The notes beneath the pieces were generated by a model. The model saw nothing but the letters and a program-made list of their open reading frames with translations, was not told the origin of the DNA and ran no database searches. Positions 46,781-59,322 of a stretch of DNA of 64,000 nt are shown here, piece by piece. The translations under genes were made by a program, and so were the position numbers. Origin of the DNA: Naganishia liquefaciens (lineage: Eukaryota; Basidiomycota; Tremellomycetes; Filobasidiales; Filobasidiaceae); NCBI GenBank assembly GCA_013423385.1, contig BLZA01000030.1, positions 434,001 to 498,000 of the forward strand, given 5' to 3'. Position 1 is the first letter of the stretch. Each line of letters opens with the position of its first letter.

Positions 46781-47414
46781 AAAATGCTCAACGGTTGATA
46801 GATTGAGCGTGATTTATTGCGTACAGTACATCTACAGAAGTTCTGTGTACCGCGCTCGCTGACTGTGGCTTAGACCCAGTTTCATGCGACCGTGTATGAA
46901 TACACGAGGTCATGTCCCTTGTGGATCGTTCAGTGATGAGCCGAATAGATACCACTTGCCCAAGCTCAGTAAATAAGTAGCTATGGCAGTTGGCGCCTAC
47001 CAAGTGCCATCAACTTCTAACCACCAGCCCAAGTATCATGTCTTCCTACGAACCCAGTCGCCCAGCTGGTAGCTCTTATCAGATCTCCCAGCTCAGATCA
47101 TCGTATTCGGCTATTTTGGCCGAGATTTGTTACCGGCATCTCCGACCGATCCGTGCGAAATCGGTGTTCATCTCGGTGTTCATCAGCGACTTTCACTTTC
47201 CGATTCTTGCAAGCTGCCAAGGATTGAGGATGTGAAGTCCACACAAGGATATAGATCGCATCCCTGCCTGGCCTGTAACCAGTAAGGATCGGCGCGTAAC
47301 TCAAACTTCTCGCCTACGAGTGACTGCGTGCTGCCCCTAGTTCTCTACAACGACTTCCGCTGAATCTGCGAAACCGTCTGCCCAAGACCAGGACCGGCAC
47401 ATCCGCTGACAAAA
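46781..47414. other. MIT/2-hydroxyacid dehydrogenase spacer
   Basis: About 630 bp between co-directional genes, holding the MIT 3' flank and the dehydrogenase promoter. The tail of the MIT gene may reach about 46880. Nothing else seen. Confidence 0.35.
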
Positions 47415-48816
47415 TGGACAAAGCTCAAACAAGTCGGATAAGGGTGTTAGTTGTGGGCTCTCTAGACCGTGAAAGAGAGCAGCGTTACAGCGAAATCATG
47501 CAGTTCCATGTGAGTCCCGAGCAAGCTTGCGCATGCGATGGGTAAATTGTGTGTGATCGCTTATCCTGCCCTTCGCGGTCTCGCTCTATAGGTCCTCGAG
47601 CAAACAAGCTATCAGGAAGCGCTGGCACGCATCCCAATGACTGTGAAGGAGTCTGGGCCATTCGACGGTGTGTACTTCGCTATCACGATGCATCATGTGA
47701 CGTTGTGTCGCTGATGCCGCGCTATTTTCTTGATAGCCATGATCTATCTTGTCAATTGGGAAAAGCCCTTTCCGGCACCTCTCGACGAGCGGCTTCTTCA
47801 ACCTTTGGTGAAGGCGGGCTTGAAATTCATCTCTGTCGGCGGTGCTGGATATGATCGCGTTGATATCGATTACCTGACCGCGAACGGCATAATTTACGCA
47901 AACAATCCCAGGACTGTCATGCACCGAACAGCTGACAGCACAGCGATGATGATCTTGATGGCATGCAAGGCAGCCACGCAGCAAGAGAGAAGTCTCCGAG
48001 AAGGAAAATGGGCAAATCGGGCCTTGAAGGCGAAGAATCCGCGGGGACTCACATTGGGCATTGTGGGAATGGGCAACATCGGTTCTATAGGTAAGTTGTC
48101 CGTCTGCCCGGAGGCCCGTCCCAACCTTTTACCTTGCTAGTTGCCGACAACATGACCCAGTTCGGCATGAAGATTCTTTACACGAAGCGTTCACGACTAC
48201 TGCCGAAAGGTGAGAGCTTTCTCATATCAAATCCTGCCTGCGAAGCTTGGCGCCCTGGATATCGAACAGAGCTCATCCAGTCTTTGCTCCATCAGAGGAA
48301 AAGAATTACGAATTCGTCAGCCTCGACGAGCTTTTGGCTCGCTCGGATGTGATCTCACTCATGTGCCCGCTCACACCGTCCACGCGGCACCTGATCGGTC
48401 GCTCTGGTGAGTCTATTCGAAGGATACAGGAAATGTTCATGCTAAGAACGATTTGCGTATAGAGTTCGAAAAGATGAAGCAGGATGTGATCCTAGTAAAC
48501 ACATCCAGAGGACCGGTAATTGACGAGCCGGCCATGGTCGACGCCTTGAACAGTGGCAAAGGTGAGCTAGGAGAGCCTCTCCGCCTTGAAGACATTCTTC
48601 TCATCTCCTTTCCCAGTGCTGCGAGTTGCTCTCGACGTCTTTGAAAACGAGCCAAAAGTTCACCCTGGCCTTTTGGCGCATCCCGGCGCAACGCTTCTGC
48701 CACATGCCGCAGTACTGGACGATACTTTGGAAAAGGAGAATGTCGACGAAATGTTTGCGAATTTGGAGGCCTTTGCTCGCACTGGCGTGCCGAATACTCC
48801 CGTCAATCTGGTCTGA
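47415..48816 (+). CDS. D-2-hydroxyacid dehydrogenase (glyoxylate/hydroxypyruvate reductase-like)
   Basis: NAD(P)H-dependent oxidoreductase of 2-oxo acids, likely acting on glyoxylate or hydroxypyruvate by family; the true substrate is open. The N-terminal catalytic half contains FISVGGAGYDRVDIDYL and NGIIYANNPRTVMHRTADST. The nucleotide-binding motif is GIVGMGNIGS. The catalytic Arg is in VNTSRGPVIDE, the Glu in DVFENEPKVHP and the His in TLLPHAAVLD. Seven exons, all with canonical sites. The acceptor before the EEKNYEFVSLDELLARSD region has two in-frame options (about 48281 and 48294), differing by a few residues. The start is the ATG at 47415. The ~330-residue length is typical. Confidence 0.9.
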
Positions 48817-49515
48817 AGCGAGGCCTTGCTGAAATATAGGGGATGCAACTCCAAGGGCTTGGTCGGGGAATAGATGTGACATGATTGTTGCCTTCTGGCT
48901 GTTGACTCCTCAAATAATGTAATGGGGTGAATCACTAATGTAAATCTGCTTTCATCGGCAAGAGGTGTTTACGTGAATATAATGCAGACCGGTGGAACCA
49001 GTTTCCTGGCACATATGAGCAAACGAGTGGATGACGACTGTGTTTATTTGCTAGACACCGGTCGGGCCGTCCATCTGGCATTGGTGAAAGCTTGATTGCA
49101 AACTCGAAATCTGACAGGGATTTGTTCAAGCCACCTCATTCCCAACTTGGGACCGCATGAAGCTATCAACTTGCATCCCGCATTCGCGACCGGCTAGCGA
49201 TGTGCCGATGACATGAGATCACCTACGTGCATGGTCACGTGACTTGAGACCGAAACCCGCGTCATCACAATCGAGGGAGGTTCTCGAAAATGGACGCTCG
49301 GCTAACTGTCGTGTGCCTGCTCGATAGAAAACGTATCAACACCGTCCAATCTACCAAATTGTGACTGAACGCTTGAACAGCTATTACCTACACCGAACAC
49401 AAGACAAGCAATGTGAGTCTTCTTGTTTCTCGCAAACTTCGCCAAGCATCTCTGAGTTTGTCAACGCTGGTCACACGACATGCTTACCCCTCTTACCGCT
49501 TCGTCCTCACCCAGA
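48817..49515. promoter_or_regulatory. YOP1 upstream region with 5' UTR intron
   Basis: About 700 bp. From 49413 (GTGAGT) to 49514 (CCCAG) a 102-nt intron can be removed, ending one base before the YOP1 ATG, so it would lie in the 5' UTR. The rest contains no recognisable gene. Confidence 0.45.
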
Positions 49516-50308
49516 ATGTCTACCGCTCAACAACCCCAAGTCAGGGCCCAACAAGCCAGCAACCAGCTTCTCTCGCACCCTTTCGCGCAGCAGGCCATGT
49601 CCGTCGCGAACGGCCAGTTGAAGCAGCTCGACAGGCAACTCTCTCAGTACCCCGCTTTGAACAACTTTGAAGCTCAGACCAAGATTCCCAAAGTCTACGC
49701 CATCCTCGGCTTCGGAGGATTCGCCGCATTCTGCATCTTCTTCAACGTCTTCGGCTTGGCTCAATTGATCACTTACTTTGTCGGATTCGCTCTTCCCGCC
49801 TACTTCTCGTGCCGTGCCTTGGACTCTCCTGGCAGGGATGACGACACCCAATGGTTGACCTACTGGGTACGTTCCCCGCTTGACTTCTCCGTTCTCCGCT
49901 CATCCTTCTTGTTTTCCAGGTGGTGTTCGGCCTCATCAACTTCATCGAGTCTGCTGGTTTGCGAATTGTCTTGTACTACGTTCGTAAGTAGCATCGTTTT
50001 CTCTGCCGCAGTGTGGCTAGTCTTACGCGGTCTCGTTAGCCTTCTACTTCTTGTTCAAGACCATCTTCCTCGTGTGGCTCATGCTTCCCTCCACTCGAGG
50101 AGCCGAGGTCATGTGGAGGAGCTTCGTTCAGCCCATGTACCGAAGTTACTCCGGAAAGATTCACGGCAACACCCCTACTTCCGGCTACGCCACCACGACC
50201 ACTTCGTTCAACACCGCTTCCACTGAGCGTACGTTCTGCTGCTAGACTAATTGATGGTCATCATTAACCCTTTTGCCGTCTCACATGGCAGACATCAAGT
50301 CTCTCTAA
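49516..50308 (+). CDS. YOP1: Yop1/REEP membrane-shaping protein
   Basis: TB2/DP1/HVA22 family protein that bends tubular ER with hairpin membrane segments and interacts with reticulons and Yip1. An N-terminal amphipathic, Gln-rich stretch with HPFAQQAMSVANGQLKQLDR leads to KIPKVYAILGFGGFAAFCIF and GLAQLITYFVGFALPAYFSC as hairpin segments. SPGRDDDTQWLTYWVVFG (across an intron) is the family's core signature. INFIESAGLRIVLYYVPFYF and LVWLMLPSTRGAEVMWRSF follow. Three introns; the last joins a Ser/Thr-rich tail to HIKSL and the stop at 50306-50308. Length ~200 residues, close to yeast Yop1. Confidence 0.95.
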
Positions 50309-50819
50309 GCGATGAATGATTTGAAAACCGAGATCCTATGCGAGAGAGTGAAAGGAACGGAATTAATTGGAAAGGTGATAGGGCAGAAGTCATCATAGAC
50401 ATAATTCAAGCAGTTGAGCATGAACGTGGCGTATACAATCCGACGTTGTGGATACACAGATCATCGTGATCTTGGACAAGGTGTTTTGGAGGGGACGAGA
50501 TCTTGAAGAGCGACGATGAAACCAGCGTCACTTTCCGGCAGGCTTTCATCCTGTCTTGCCAGATAATTAACTGAGAGAATGACCAGTTGCCCACATTCGT
50601 TTGACTGTCTTTAAACGAACGAGCACTCGTGCCAGCCTGAGCTGAAGGCATGCGATCGACGGACGAGTTCATTTTTTTGGATTTGGATCCGCCGACTTGC
50701 ATTCATTATTATTGCTTGCTTCCTTCATCTGAAAGGCTGGTCGTAATCACGTCTGTGCGCCAACATCTCTCGTGGATCTCTCTATTGAAGAGATCCTGAA
50801 GTAACAGCAGTCGAGCGTA
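50309..50819. other. YOP1/NOP8 spacer
   Basis: 511 bp between co-directional genes. A - strand ATG frame of 98 codons (50702 to 50406) is Ser/Lys-rich at its start but matches nothing known. The NOP8 promoter should be within the last ~200 bp. Confidence 0.35.
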
Positions 50820-53543
50820 ATGGCGATAGAACAGAAGGCTGTCCAAGCACCTCGTGCACATCGCTTGCATATTTCTGGACTGACACCGCAAATCACCCCG
50901 GCCGATCTGAAGGAGCGGTTCCAGAGGTTCGGAGACGTGCAAACGGTCGATGCTGTCGGCCCGGACGCTCTGGGTACGCCAAACACTTTGAGCTGTCTGA
51001 AAAAAGAGTGCTCAGATCTTTGATCCACACAGGTCAACCGAGAAACTTTGTCTATATGACGATAAATGCAAAGCAGCAGGATTTGACCAAGTGTACGTTT
51101 TCTGGATCTTCAATGGAGTCTGCGAAGTCTGAAACGCTCCTAGGTATCAACTCCATGCAGAATTCTATCTGGAGAGGAGCAAAATTGAAGATCGCTCCCG
51201 CTAAAATGTCATTCGAGGACAGGTAAGCTGAGTTGCCTGTCACAAGGGGTTTTCCGCTTACTGCCGCTTTTGTAGATTGGCAACCGAGAGGCTGACCGAA
51301 GCTGAACGCAGAGCCACACTCGACGAGAAGGCAGTTCGAAAACTTCGCATCAAGGAGCGGAAGGACCGGAAAAGACGTTTGGCACGTGCAGGAGGAGGCA
51401 GACAGAGCGGGGACATGCGTATTATGACTTTGGAGAACTGGAAAACTGAGGGCGACATCTGGCGGGGGAAAGCGAGTTGAGCATGAAATCTTTTCCATAC
51501 TTCGCGCTGACGGTTCTTTTGTAGTACTGGCGATTGACGCCGAGTCAGCATCTCATCCGGCCAATATTCACTCGACCCACGCACCCATTGCACATGAAGC
51601 CCGTCTCAACAGCTTCCGACGATATCGAACCAGTAGCCAAGGCCGGCAAGGTCGACCCTTATGCAGCACTCGGAACGCTGGGCAAAAAGACGAAAAAGCC
51701 ACGATGTCTTCCCCCGAAAAGGGCTATGCGGATGTTGCTGGATCCATACCGATATGGGCAAATGCACCTGAGTGGAGCGATACTGAACATCACGGGCAGC
51801 GATAATACTTCTGCAGCGGAGGGCGTTTGGGACTTTGTCTACGACGACGTCCGCTTCGACGATATCGGTTCAAGGACAAATCCGGTGATGGTATCTGGAA
51901 AGTGGATATACCACTCTCAAGTTGACACTGTCGTTTCTGCTGAGCTTCAACAATCTGACGAAGAAGAAGTAGTAGAGGAAGTGCCAGGCAGACGGAAGAG
52001 AGTAGCGAAACAACTAGAACAGATCGCCGCCAGCTCTACTTTCCCGGACACGCTGACGGATGTCGACAGCGAGCCTACAGCCAAAAAGGTTAAATTCGTG
52101 CAACCCAGCAATACGCCGAAGAGAGACATTTCTGCGAGTAATCGTAAATTCGCACTGGACGATGACGATATGCCTGCCCTCGATGATGACGATATTTGGG
52201 GAGAGGAGCCCTCGGTCACCGAACACGGTGGTGTCAGCCTTTTCGACACGGTGCCTGCTGCTTTGCCTATCAGGAAGGGGCCTCTCAAAGCCGTGATCAT
52301 ACCGGCAGAGGTGCCTTCACGCAAGACCAGTCTCACTTCCCCACCCGACGACCTGTCGGACGTCGACCTTGATGATACGGACGCGCTTTTCGGTGCTGCC
52401 GTCGGCGATGCGACTGTAACCCCTTCATCTCCGCTGTTCCAAGCTGAGAAATCCACTGCCAAGGCTTCAACAAGTCACAAACCCCTAGCGTCACAGCCCA
52501 GTTCCGATGATGAAGCGGAACAGTCTGCCTCAACGGGCGTCGGGTTGTCTCTGACAAAGTTCGCGCGTGCGGAAAAACAGAAGGGCATGTCGGTACTTCA
52601 GTCTTTGGGTATCGACTTCGGTAAGACCGAGGGAGTGCCGGAGATTGAAGATGTCAAAGAAATCACCTTCAGCGACGATGAAGACACGCCAACTGCCTCG
52701 AAGACGATGAAGCCTACGATGGCATGGCTTTACGATGATGAAGAAGACGAAGGTGACATTTCTCCCGCAGTCCCTCGATTGCGAGGTGGTGGTGATGATG
52801 CTTCAAAGGATCACGACTCGGATAGCAGCGATTCGGATACTGACTCTGGTACCGAGTCTGATGAAGATGATTCATCTTCCGACGACGAGGACAAGGCAGA
52901 TGCACAAAGTGTGGCTGTGGACAAGCAAGGCGGAAAGCAGAGTCTGAAAGACATGTTTGCCGCTCATTCAGAACGTAAGCCCCAAGGAACTACCTTTTTT
53001 GCCAAACCTAACGTCCTCCACGTAGCGACTGGATTCTCACTTATGGCTGGGTTGGATCTTGAGCTGGATTCAGATCTCGAGATGGACGAGGCAAATCCGT
53101 TTCAGGCACCAAGTACTAAGCCGCAAGAGCCCCTTGATGTGGCAACTTTCGCCCCAGTCCCCACAGTCGATGTCAACGCGGTCTTCAATGCCGCGTCATC
53201 CACGGAACCTTTCTTCTTTGCTACCACCGGAAGACCCATGGCTCAGAAAGAAAACCTACAAGAAGGATGGATGGGCAAGATCACTGTCGGTGGTATGGAA
53301 AAGGAAGAGGTGGAAGTTCAACCATTTTGGAAAACGGAAACAGAGTAAGGATAGGTGTTTATATCCTGCTTGCACATCGCTTACTCTACTCCTAGCGAAC
53401 AAATGGCTCAGCTTTGGAATGAACAGAAGCGGGAGTTAACGCAGGACTATAAGAAGCGACATCGGGAGGCCGTGAAGAGACAGAAACGAGGCATGGGTGG
53501 AGCAGGCTCTTCCGCCGCAAATGGCGGCATGGATGTGGACTAA
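50820..53543 (+). CDS. NOP8: Nucleolar RNA-binding protein Nop8 (NOL8-like)
   Basis: Nucleolar protein for 60S ribosome biogenesis, in yeast acting with Nip7 and Dbp6-type helicases. An N-terminal RRM starts HRLHISGLTPQITPADLKER and includes RNFVYMTINAKQQDL; its second half reads SIWRGAKLKIAPAKMSFEDR. A basic helix follows (RKLRIKERKDRKRRLARAGG). YWRLTPSQHLIRPIFTRPTH and PKRAMRMLLDPYRYGQMHL match the conserved NOP8 middle block. Then comes a very acidic Ser/Asp region and the C-terminal block with VLHVATGFSLMAGLDLELDS, NPFQ and EEVEVQPFWKTE. A Lys/Arg-rich last exon ends at 53543. The junction between GDIWRGKA and YWRLTP is odd: the only donor in reach (GTTGAG at 51476) leaves the frame off by one at the acceptor ending 51524. 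Confidence 0.85.
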
Positions 53544-54458
53544 GCGACAAAACCATTATTTCATGTCGACGCAATGTTTGAGCGGTCTTGGCGGATGCGG
53601 CATACACGATTAGTTTCTTTATTGCGCATTGCCATCGCGCTTTTGAGCCCTGTTACGCATGGCGGCGGATGATGCTCGCGACGACAATTGCTGGAGATTT
53701 GAGCGGTATATCACCCTCACTGATAAGTTGTTTTTGCGGACTCTTTGAGCGAAGGGCGTAGCTTGATATTGGATCGATCTCATTGAGACAACCTCCGAGT
53801 GCCCGTTTCAGGAGCTGTTATGTCGCTATGTCAGCGATTCAGAGCTCATAACAGCATAAATCGGCATGTTCGACGTCGCGAAGACGCGACTTCAACGGGA
53901 TTTCTCGGAGTTTGCGTCCGCAGAAGCGAGAAAACAGGCCGTGTTGGAACTCCGTCGCGTTCCTCGGGGCATCCGGTTCAACTGATAAGGATATGCAGTC
54001 ACATGAAGGCTGAGAGAGATAAGGAGTGCGGAGAAGCTGTCGACCCGCATTTTCTGGACTGAATCTTGTTTTCCCTATTCGGCTCGGAGAAGCTGCTCGG
54101 ACGAGGTGCGAAGCTAGACGAGGATACAGAGCTCCTATCGAAGACGCTATCATCTCGGCGAATCAGTAAACCCCGCTTCCACCGGGGCCGATTAGCTGGC
54201 TTATTCCGAGTAGATCGTCTGACCAGTCCACGACGATGATTAGAGAAGTGAGACAGAGCCTTCCAAATATCCATGAGCAGAGCAATGGCATGTGATAATG
54301 ACATCCCAAGGACAACGGCGGATTGAGTTCTGAATACGCCTCGATATAAGAATCCCGCAATATTGGGACAATCACAGGCACTTCGAGTTCAGCTAAGCCG
54401 ACGTCTTCATTATCGTTACAGAGCACGGTTTAGCCAACAGGACCGTAACGAAGAAGCC
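53544..54458. other. NOP8/purine-permease spacer
   Basis: About 915 bp between co-directional genes. Only short frames with no known motif (for example 54153-53839 -). TATAAG at 54345-54350 sits ~110 bp before the permease ATG and is a possible TATA element. Confidence 0.35.
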
Positions 54459-57017
54459 ATGTCAGAAATCTCGACGCAACCCGGGGCAGTCGAACCCATG
54501 TCAGCTCGACCACCGCTCAAAGAGCGCATCATGCACAAAATCACGACCAAGTCAGTAGAGATATGGTTTGAACGTCGATTGACGGCTGAATTAAGTAAAA
54601 TAGGGATGGATGGTTGGGGGACTTCGACTTCAAGTTTTTATGCTCGCCACAATTGCCATTCGGTAACGCCAGGAAACATCGAAGTGCAGCCCCATTCTAC
54701 GGCTTGAATGATGACCTGCCTCTGCTTGTCACCATCGTCGTCGGTTTCCAGTCAGTAATTTCATGTATAGGAATTGCGTCGACGTGAGTTTGGCTCACCA
54801 CGCTCGCGTTTGCCCTTTCAGGCACTCGCTTGCAATGATTGCAGGTAGGTCAACCGTTGTGCACAAGTACAAGCGTTTCTGAGCGGTTTGAATTCAGGAT
54901 TGATCACACCACCGATCATTTTCGCGAATTACCTGGCTCTCGACGCCTCGTACCAATCTTACATGATCTCGGCATCACTTATCAGCTCCGGCATTCTCAG
55001 CCTGATACAGATGTCCAAAGTCCACCTATTCAAAGGGTACTATCTTGGTTGCGGTATTCTCTGTGTTGTTGGGACATCATTTGGTGAGCGATCTGTTGGA
55101 CAGCAACTCTTCGGGCTCTTATCCCACACATACAGCAACATTGCCTGTGGGTTTCGCCACCTTCGATGCTCTGTACGCCGATGGGACGTGTTCATATACG
55201 ATACTAGCGGACGGTACCAGGACGAAGGCGCCTTGCCCAGAGGCGTTCGGTTACCTCATCGGGACCACGGCTCTATGCTCTTTAACCACGATCATCCTAT
55301 CGTTTGTTCCCCCCAAAAAGCTGCAAAAGATCTTTCCTCCCTTGGTTACGGGCGTAACAGTACTTCTGATTGTGAGGGATCTATGCTTCCACCGTGTTCG
55401 CCGCTCATCTCAGCCTCCGTGCTGAAATTTCTAGGGCGCAAACTTGATTGGAGATTCGGGGACCCTTAACTGGGGTGGTGGAAGCAATGACTGTCATCTT
55501 CGCCCGGAAACTGGATTCTTCAGGTTATGTCCGAACATTGCTGCACCGAAAGCCGCGCTCTGGGGTTCACCCCAATTCATGGGCTTGGGCTTCCTCAGTT
55601 TCATCACCATCGTCATCGTACGTCGCTGCTCACGATCGGATTCGTCTGTCTCGCTGACTAGACTTGATTATCCCGCAGGTCGAGCTTTTCGGCAGCCCCT
55701 TCATGCGGAACGCTTCGATTATCATGGGCCTGCTAGTCGGATGCATCGTTGCCGGGGCGACCGGATACATGAGCGATTCGTGAGCCTTGTTGATTTTCCT
55801 CAATTTCAAAGGTAAAGTCTGAAATTCCTTTTTCAGCCAAATCAAATCGGCTCCAGCCATCACCTTCCTCTGGGTGAAGCGCTTCCCACTCAAGTTATAT
55901 GCCCCGTCTATCCTACCAGCAATGGCGGTATACATCGCATTAGCACTCGAAGCCATTGGGGATATCACGGCCAGCTCTGAGGTTTCTCGTTTATCGGTAG
56001 ATGGACCAGAGTTTGACTCTCGCATTCAGGGTTCGTGCATCTCTGCCCTGACCAAATACTTTGCAAAGCTGACGCATTCGATAACATCGCAATTAACAGG
56101 CGGAGTTCTCGCAGACGGATTTGCAGGCTTGTTGTATGTCACTGTCGTTCGGTAAGACTCAAGCTCGGAACTGATCTGGCGTGACCTCATCTCACAGGTC
56201 GGCGCTGTTCACGGTTACACCCATGTCGATCTTCGCTCAAAACAACGGCGTAATCGCCCTCACGCGATGTGCCAACCGAAAGGCCGGTGTCGCATGCGCC
56301 ATCTTCTTGATTATCTTTGGTATTCTCGGCAAAATCTCAGGCGTCTTCCTCTCTATCCCCAATCCAGTGTATGAACGCTCTTCTGCTCAACGCGTTTCGA
56401 CGTCCGGGCTAATGACCGAGTTTCGATTTGCAGGCTTGGCGGAGTCACAACCTTCTTATTTGCGTCCGTCATGGCCAGCGGTATTCGTATTCTGAGTTAT
56501 CTGAAGGTACGAAGCGTTCTGTCCGCCTCGCCACGCAAGTCACTTAATTTTTCCGCCTATTAGTGGGGCCGAAAGGAGCGCTTCGTACTAGCTGCCTCTC
56601 TGGCATTCGGCGTGGGCAATCTCCTGGCACCAGGCTGGTTTGAACACCTGTTCGACGGTGTGACCAGCACATCCAAGGGTCTCAACGGATTCCTGAGCAG
56701 TATCACCATCATCCTCAGTGCTCCTTGTGAGAACCTGGTGCACATTTGTCATTCCGGACGGGTCGCTAAACTGTTTTCTGCCAGACCTTGCCGCTTTCTT
56801 GGTCGGCTGCATTCTTTGGAACATCATTCCTGACGACCCGGAGACAATCGTCAGGTACAGCGCAGATCAAGGAGCACTCGAGATGGGCCAGATAAATCAA
56901 ACTGAACCTGAGATGCCTTCGGTGGGCTACCGTTCAAGCGGCAAGGCCCACCACGAGCAGGAGGACGAGGACGTGAAGGCGATCAGTGCTTCTACAAGGG
57001 TGGAGCCTGTCGCTTGA
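54459..57017 (+). CDS. Purine transporter, NCS2/NAT family (UapA-like)
   Basis: Plasma-membrane proton symporter of the nucleobase-ascorbate transporter family, probably for uric acid and xanthine by similarity to Aspergillus UapA. The N-terminal cytosolic stretch ends in ITTKDGWLGDFDFKFL across an intron. YGLNDDLPLLVTIVVGFQHS (with the QH motif) opens TM1. The NAT signature is present in full as QNNGVIALTR, and ALEAIGD and SRIQGGVLADGFAGLL supply the substrate-site Glu and Gln-Gly-Gly positions known from UapA. About 12 hydrophobic segments can be counted. The C-terminus is hydrophilic with Glu/Asp clusters. Ten or more introns, all canonical. About 600 residues, as expected. Confidence 0.92.
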
Positions 57018-57390
57018 TTGAGCTCAGGGTTGTAACAGAGGTTCTTAGTTTCGTTGTAGGTATGATTGAACAGTGCTCTCACGTGTGATGTGATGCAAAA
57101 GTTTCGCTACCGGGCAATCATGGTGGCACCTGTCGTCCGACCGACATGCAACTAGGCCCTACCTGCTTGCTGCGGTGGTATATAGTGCAGAGCAAATCGT
57201 TTGGCGCTGAAGTTGGACTGAATCGTCAGTAAGAAAACGCGTCGCGTACAGATATGAAACGCGTCTGAAGCGATCGGCAAGCTGAGGAGGAGGTTCAAGG
57301 TTGTCAGGCAGCGAGTAACTGGTGGGAAATCGCCTTGGCCGTCAACGACGTGCGAGGAGTAGCATTGAGCTCGAGCGTTCAAGGGTGGAG
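57018..57390. other. Permease/She3-like spacer
   Basis: 373 bp between co-directional genes; no gene seen. The She3-like promoter should be here. Confidence 0.35.
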
Positions 57391-59322
57391 ATGACGATAT
57401 CTCAAGCAGAGACGGGTCACCGACATGCGACGGTACCGCCGCCATCTGGTCCAACGAATGGCCTCTCAGCGGTAGACCGGCAAGAAGACGCTGGTAAGTC
57501 CCTGAACGAAGACTTTTTGCAGGCTGGCTCATCCGTCCTTTTCAGACTCCCTCCGCCGCGAGGTGGAAGAGTTGACGCAAGCTCTGTCGAGCTCGAAAGC
57601 GTACATACTGTCCCTCGAGGCGTCCATCAGAGGAAGTGATTCCGGCGTCGCTTCTGACAACGAAATAACCGAGTCCGAGTCAGCTCAGAAGCGAGGCAGT
57701 CACCTAGTGACGCTCGGGCTGGGAATGCCATCCTCGCTATCACGAGAGGCTTCATCTGCCGAAGGCGCAAGCCTCTTACCTGCAATCTCTGGGATCTCTG
57801 GTTTGGTACCACTGCCCCATAGTGCACCCATGCACAATCTGCGTCGGAAAGCTTCGGGTCACTTGGGTTCCCAGGCCGCCGATGCAAGAGCTGCGTTGGC
57901 CTTGAAACTCGAGAGTCAGACTCAAGGTGACGCTGATGCGGGACTGATGAGGAAAGGCGTCAATCGTTCGTGTGATTCTGTCGGTTTTTTTAGGAATCAA
58001 GACTAATGTCATCTGCTTTCTAGGCATACCAAGCTCAGTCGTGCAAAGTCATATATCTCTCGCCGATTCCACCTCGCCCGCGAAGACCCGTCAGTACCGC
58101 TCAAATAGTACGAGTGGAACCGCTCCTCCGAGTCCTACGAGAGTCAATAAAACTGCAGCGCAGGCAGATGCCACCGCCTCAGACCAAGAAGATGGGGCAG
58201 AGGAGATCTTGCGCGATGAGCCAGCCGACCACGATGACCCCAAGGACTCTCAACATGGCCTGGGCAGATCTGTGACTCCTACTAGCCTCGGAGGTGTGCC
58301 AAGCCGTATTCCCCGGCCGAGTGACACGCCGCCACCCAAAAGCACCATGACCGGAATTGTTTCCATTTCTCCTCCGAGACCCCGGCTTCGGGCAAATCCA
58401 TCAACACAGATGATTTCCAATCTGCAACAACAAGTTGAAACACATCGACAACATCTGGATAGGGTTAAAGCGGAGCTCCGTGCGTCGCAACGCTTGGTAG
58501 CTCAACTGACACGCCAGAATGAAGATCTCAAAGAGACGAAGGAGCGAATGCGCGCGGAAAACGATTCCTTGAGTGTCGTAATATCGCGAAAAGAACGCCT
58601 TCTAAGCGAAGTGCTCGAACGTGCCCGCTCGGCGGAGGCGACTACAACAACTTTGACCAAGGAGCGCAAGCAAATCGAGGCTTCAACCAAGAAATCATTG
58701 GCGGAGGTGAAGGACAAGATGGAAACCGCTTTAATAACCGCTTCCCGTAGCGAGCAGGAGGCAGTCATATTACGGGAGACGATGGTAGCTCTTAAGGAGT
58801 CCTGGAAGAATGAGGTCAAAGTGTTGCGGGTTGAAATGAAGGAGGCCATCGAAGCATCTGAACTACAGCATCAGGAGGCTGTGAGTACTTATTCCTGACC
58901 TTTTTGCTTTGCTGATTCCTGGTCGCTTACAAACAGGACGAAAAGTCCGCCGGTATAATGCGTCTAATAGGGGCTCAATCGTACGTCTTTTCTGCGACGA
59001 AACCAGAAGTCGGACTAAGTTCTTGGTCCTACAGGCAAGAGAAGAGCAAGCTTGACGCGTTGCAAGCTCAACTGGATCAGAATGACGACAAACTCCTCGA
59101 GATTCTGCAACCTGAACTCAAGCAAATCCAAGAGCGTGTATCGGTCACGGAAACTCAGGATTTGCAGAATCAGCAGATGGCGGCGTAAGTTCTGGATACC
59201 CATTCATTTGGAATCGTCTTCTCATTTATTTGTGATGTTTCTTGTGCTGCAGAGAACTGAAGGCGGAGATAAGCCGTCTTACGCGCCTAATGCGCGAGCA
59301 ACCCGAATTGCACAAGGAATAA
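57391..59322 (+). CDS. Coiled-coil protein, She3-like
   Basis: Probably a She3-family adaptor; in yeast She3 links the myosin Myo4 to mRNA-protein particles. Basidiomycete members have long disordered N-termini, as here. After a Thr/Pro-rich start, DSLRREVEELTQALSSSKAY forms a first short coil. About 200 disordered residues follow. The main coil starts TQMISNLQQQVETHRQHLDR, then VKAELRASQRLVAQLTRQNE, LSVVISRKERLLSEVLERAR, and LKESWKNEVKVLRVEMKEAI. The final part runs on through LDALQAQLDQNDDKLLEIL to RLMREQPELHKE. Five or so introns. The donor at 57976 (C|GTTCGT) is weak but the frame requires it. The coiled coil itself is plain; the She3 assignment rests on the ISRKER block and overall layout. 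Confidence 0.65.

Noticed and set aside
50406-50702. 98-codon - strand frame upstream of NOP8
   Set aside because: Ser/Lys-rich start but no domain, and it occupies the probable NOP8 promoter.
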